Shown here piece by piece: positions 6,650 through 7,799 of a stretch of 7,799 nucleotides of DNA (position 1 is its first letter; the number at the start of each line of letters is the position of its first letter). This DNA comes from Bryobacteraceae bacterium (GTDB lineage Bacteria; Acidobacteriota; Terriglobia; Bryobacterales; Bryobacteraceae): positions 1 to 7,799 of the forward strand of contig JASHSD010000697.1 in NCBI GenBank assembly GCA_030036985.1, written 5' to 3'. The notes beneath the pieces were generated by a model. That model saw nothing but the letters and a program-made list of their open reading frames with translations, made no database searches and had not been told where the DNA came from. The position numbers and the translations under genes were made by a program.

Positions 6650-7005
6650 GGCAAGCTTGACAACCTGGTCACCTTCTTTTTGAAGGATGATGGAGTGATG
6701 GATCTGAGCGCCGGGTCTGTCAGCGTGTCGGTGCTGGTGTTTGTAGTAAGCGGCCTTTCTCCGGCGGCCCCACAGGACTCCTCCCCGGCATCATTTCATT
6801 GGCGGTCGACAACGGCTGATCCCGCGTCGTGTCCGACAGGATCACGTCCTCGCGCCGTGGTCTCGAAACGCGCCGCACCGCTCTTCGTCAGTTACCGGCG
6901 CGGCTGGAAGGGAAAAACCTCCGTTTTACCCCCGAAGATTATGCGATGACCTCGCGTACCTGGAAGCCGCGTCGTCACGACAACCTGAAGGCGGGAGCGC
7001 TGATA
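6650..7005. other. Poorly coding stretch after the sigma cassette
   Basis: No gene can be supported here. A hairpin CCTTC-TTTTT-GAAGG (6672-6686) lies 22 bases after the exported-protein stop, but it has no T-tail and so is a weak terminator candidate. An 83-residue frame from ATG 6698 to 6949 begins with a hydrophobic segment that mimics a signal peptide (SVSVSVLVFVVSGLSPAAPQ), then turns into low-quality Arg/Pro/Ser-rich sequence with no recognisable motif. Its possible ribosome sites are badly spaced. The codon pattern lacks the strong third-position GC bias of the upstream genes. The stretch may be relic DNA leading into the DUF433 remnant. Confidence 0.4.
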
Positions 7006-7275
7006 ATGGCAAGCAGTCTTGGTCGCAATGCCCAGCCGTTGAAAGCATCCCCGGCAAGGTCAGTGGTGCGTGGGTCTTCAAGGATACCCGGGCTGCCCGT
7101 CGCCACAGTGATCGGGAATCTCGGAGATTTGAGCGTCGAGGAAGCGATGGAACAATTCGACGTTACGCAGGAGCAGATCGCGTCGCAACCACTCGAGCCG
7201 CCGCAACGGTTCTCGCCGTGCTTCTCACGCATTGGCTGGGTCAACGCGGCGGAAAAGAAAGAGCAGAGCAAGTGA
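7006..7275 (+). pseudogene. DUF433 (antitoxin-type) gene remnant with frameshifts
   Basis: Two frames together read as a DUF433 domain, a small winged-helix protein often found as the antitoxin beside a PIN-like toxin. One frame gives WSQCPAVESIPGKVSGAWVFKDTR (7020-7091). The next gives LPVATVIGNLGDLSVEEAMEQFDVTQEQI (7093-7179), exactly continuing the family pattern. Removing one G from the GGG at 7090-7092 joins them. The likely start, ATG 7006, is in a different frame from the WSQC part, implying another single-base change near 7013-7019. After VTQEQI the family normally continues with a helix like xAVLEFAARSL; here ASQPLEPP follows directly, so a short internal deletion is likely. The following residues, to the TGA at 7273-7275, are not family-like. 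No toxin gene is recognisable downstream. The individual matches are from memory, but the frame-jumping continuity is directly visible. Confidence 0.62.
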
Positions 7276-7650
7276 GAGACGAATTGTCCGCCAGGCTGAT
7301 CACGATAGAATTCCGCCTGACACAGGTGAAGGGCCATCTCAACCTCAAGACGTCGGAAACCAGAACCGAAACGATCACAGCGGTGAACTGCTCCTGCTGT
7401 CCGGTCGTTCCTGTTGGAGCGCCGGCGGTCGGACCACGTGCGTAAATTCCGAAAGTGCTTCCATCATCTGAGCCGAGGCTGAGAAGAGCCGTGTCACCCA
7501 ATAAGTTGGAGTTTTTTTTACACTCGTAGTACCAATCCCGATTTAATTAATGCAGTTCAAAAACACACCACAAATTTCCCGGACGCGGCTTCAAAATTGT
7601 ATCCTAACCCGGCGTAGCCGGAACCAAACAGGTCTGGTTATGATGCCGGA
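7276..7650. other. Non-coding or decayed stretch before the right-edge gene
   Basis: I see no supportable gene. An 86-residue minus-strand frame (7501-7241) and short plus-strand frames have no motif, no ribosome site and no strong codon bias. Bases 7506-7600 are clearly AT-richer than the rest of the window (a run of eight T at 7512-7519, then ATTTAATTAATGCAG). This could be a promoter or an element boundary, but I find no well-spaced -35/-10 pair. A perfect five-base inverted repeat, CCGGC-GTA-GCCGG (7609-7621), lies 30 bases before the GTG start of the last gene. Confidence 0.4.
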
Positions 7651-7799
7651 GTGGGCATCGAGCTACTGACGGACCGGCACGCGGCGGAGATTGCCGGAGT
7701 GTTGGGCTGTTGGGACCGAATGTTGGTTTTCGGGACCTTACCCAAAATCTGCTTCGCCGGAGGCATGACATCGTTTCTGTTCGAACGAAGGATTCGGAT
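7651..7799 (+). CDS. N-terminus of an uncharacterised multi-copy (possibly mobile) protein family, cut by right edge
   Basis: The last 49 codons read from GTG 7651 as IELLTDRHAAEIAGVLGCWD, RMLVFGTLPKICFAGGM and TSFLFERRIR. I recall a family of uncharacterised proteins of roughly 400-480 residues, present in many copies in Acidobacteriota, Chloroflexota and Proteobacteria, that begins with the same pattern: LLT(E/D)(K/R)xxxxIxGxLxCxDRxxxxGTLPxxCxAxGMTxxLxxRxIR. Copy number suggests a mobile element, but no catalytic function is established to my knowledge. The frame is open from the TAG at 7615-7617 to the window edge. GTG 7651 is the first usual start codon and gives the expected N terminus; the preceding GCCGGA is a poor ribosome site. 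The rest of the gene and any terminal repeats lie outside the window. Confidence 0.6.
   Translation, partial: MGIELLTDRHAAEIAGVLGCWDRMLVFGTLPKICFAGGMTSFLFERRIR

Noticed and set aside
7241..7501. 86-codon minus-strand frame
   Set aside because: No recognisable motif, no ribosome site and no codon bias; composition does not resemble the confident genes.

Overview
The window is GC-rich, densely coding DNA that most likely comes from an Acidobacteriota genome, probably near Solibacter/Bryobacter. The main clue is a gene of the TIGR03435 'soil-associated' family, which is strongly expanded in Candidatus Solibacter. A small Ser/Gln-rich protein with a histidine run and the Solibacter-like style of the enzymes agree with this. 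The assignment rests on recall of protein families, not on a search.

Minus-strand block (1-4291, read right to left). A thiolase (4291-3122) overlaps by one base a 72-residue OB-fold protein of DUF35 type (3122-2904). That gene overlaps by four bases (ATGA) a class I/II PLP-dependent aminotransferase (2907-1747). Three bases further on begins a secreted TIGR03435 protein (1743-909), which is broken by two single-base frameshifts. After 43 bases comes a Ser/Gln-rich hypothetical protein (865-362). A glycerophosphodiester phosphodiesterase (283 to beyond the left edge) follows. The thiolase and OB protein probably form one acyl-CoA enzyme; the aminotransferase is translationally linked to them.

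Plus-strand block (4406-6649). Across a 114-base divergent gap lies an ECF sigma factor, a membrane zinc-finger anti-sigma factor that overlaps it by four bases, and an exported protein of unknown function that overlaps the anti-sigma gene by 20 bases. This looks like a signalling cassette in which an envelope signal releases the sigma factor. The exported protein appears to contain two related beta-rich halves.

Right flank (6650-7799). This is about 1 kb of poorly coding DNA. It holds a frameshifted DUF433 (antitoxin-type) remnant and ends in the first 49 or so codons of a gene that resembles a multi-copy, possibly mobile, uncharacterised family. No rRNA, tRNA, CRISPR array or complete insertion sequence was seen. 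I did not find a clear new defence or mobile system. The most unusual items are the zinc-ribbon-less OB partner in the thiolase operon and the three-gene overlapping sigma cassette.
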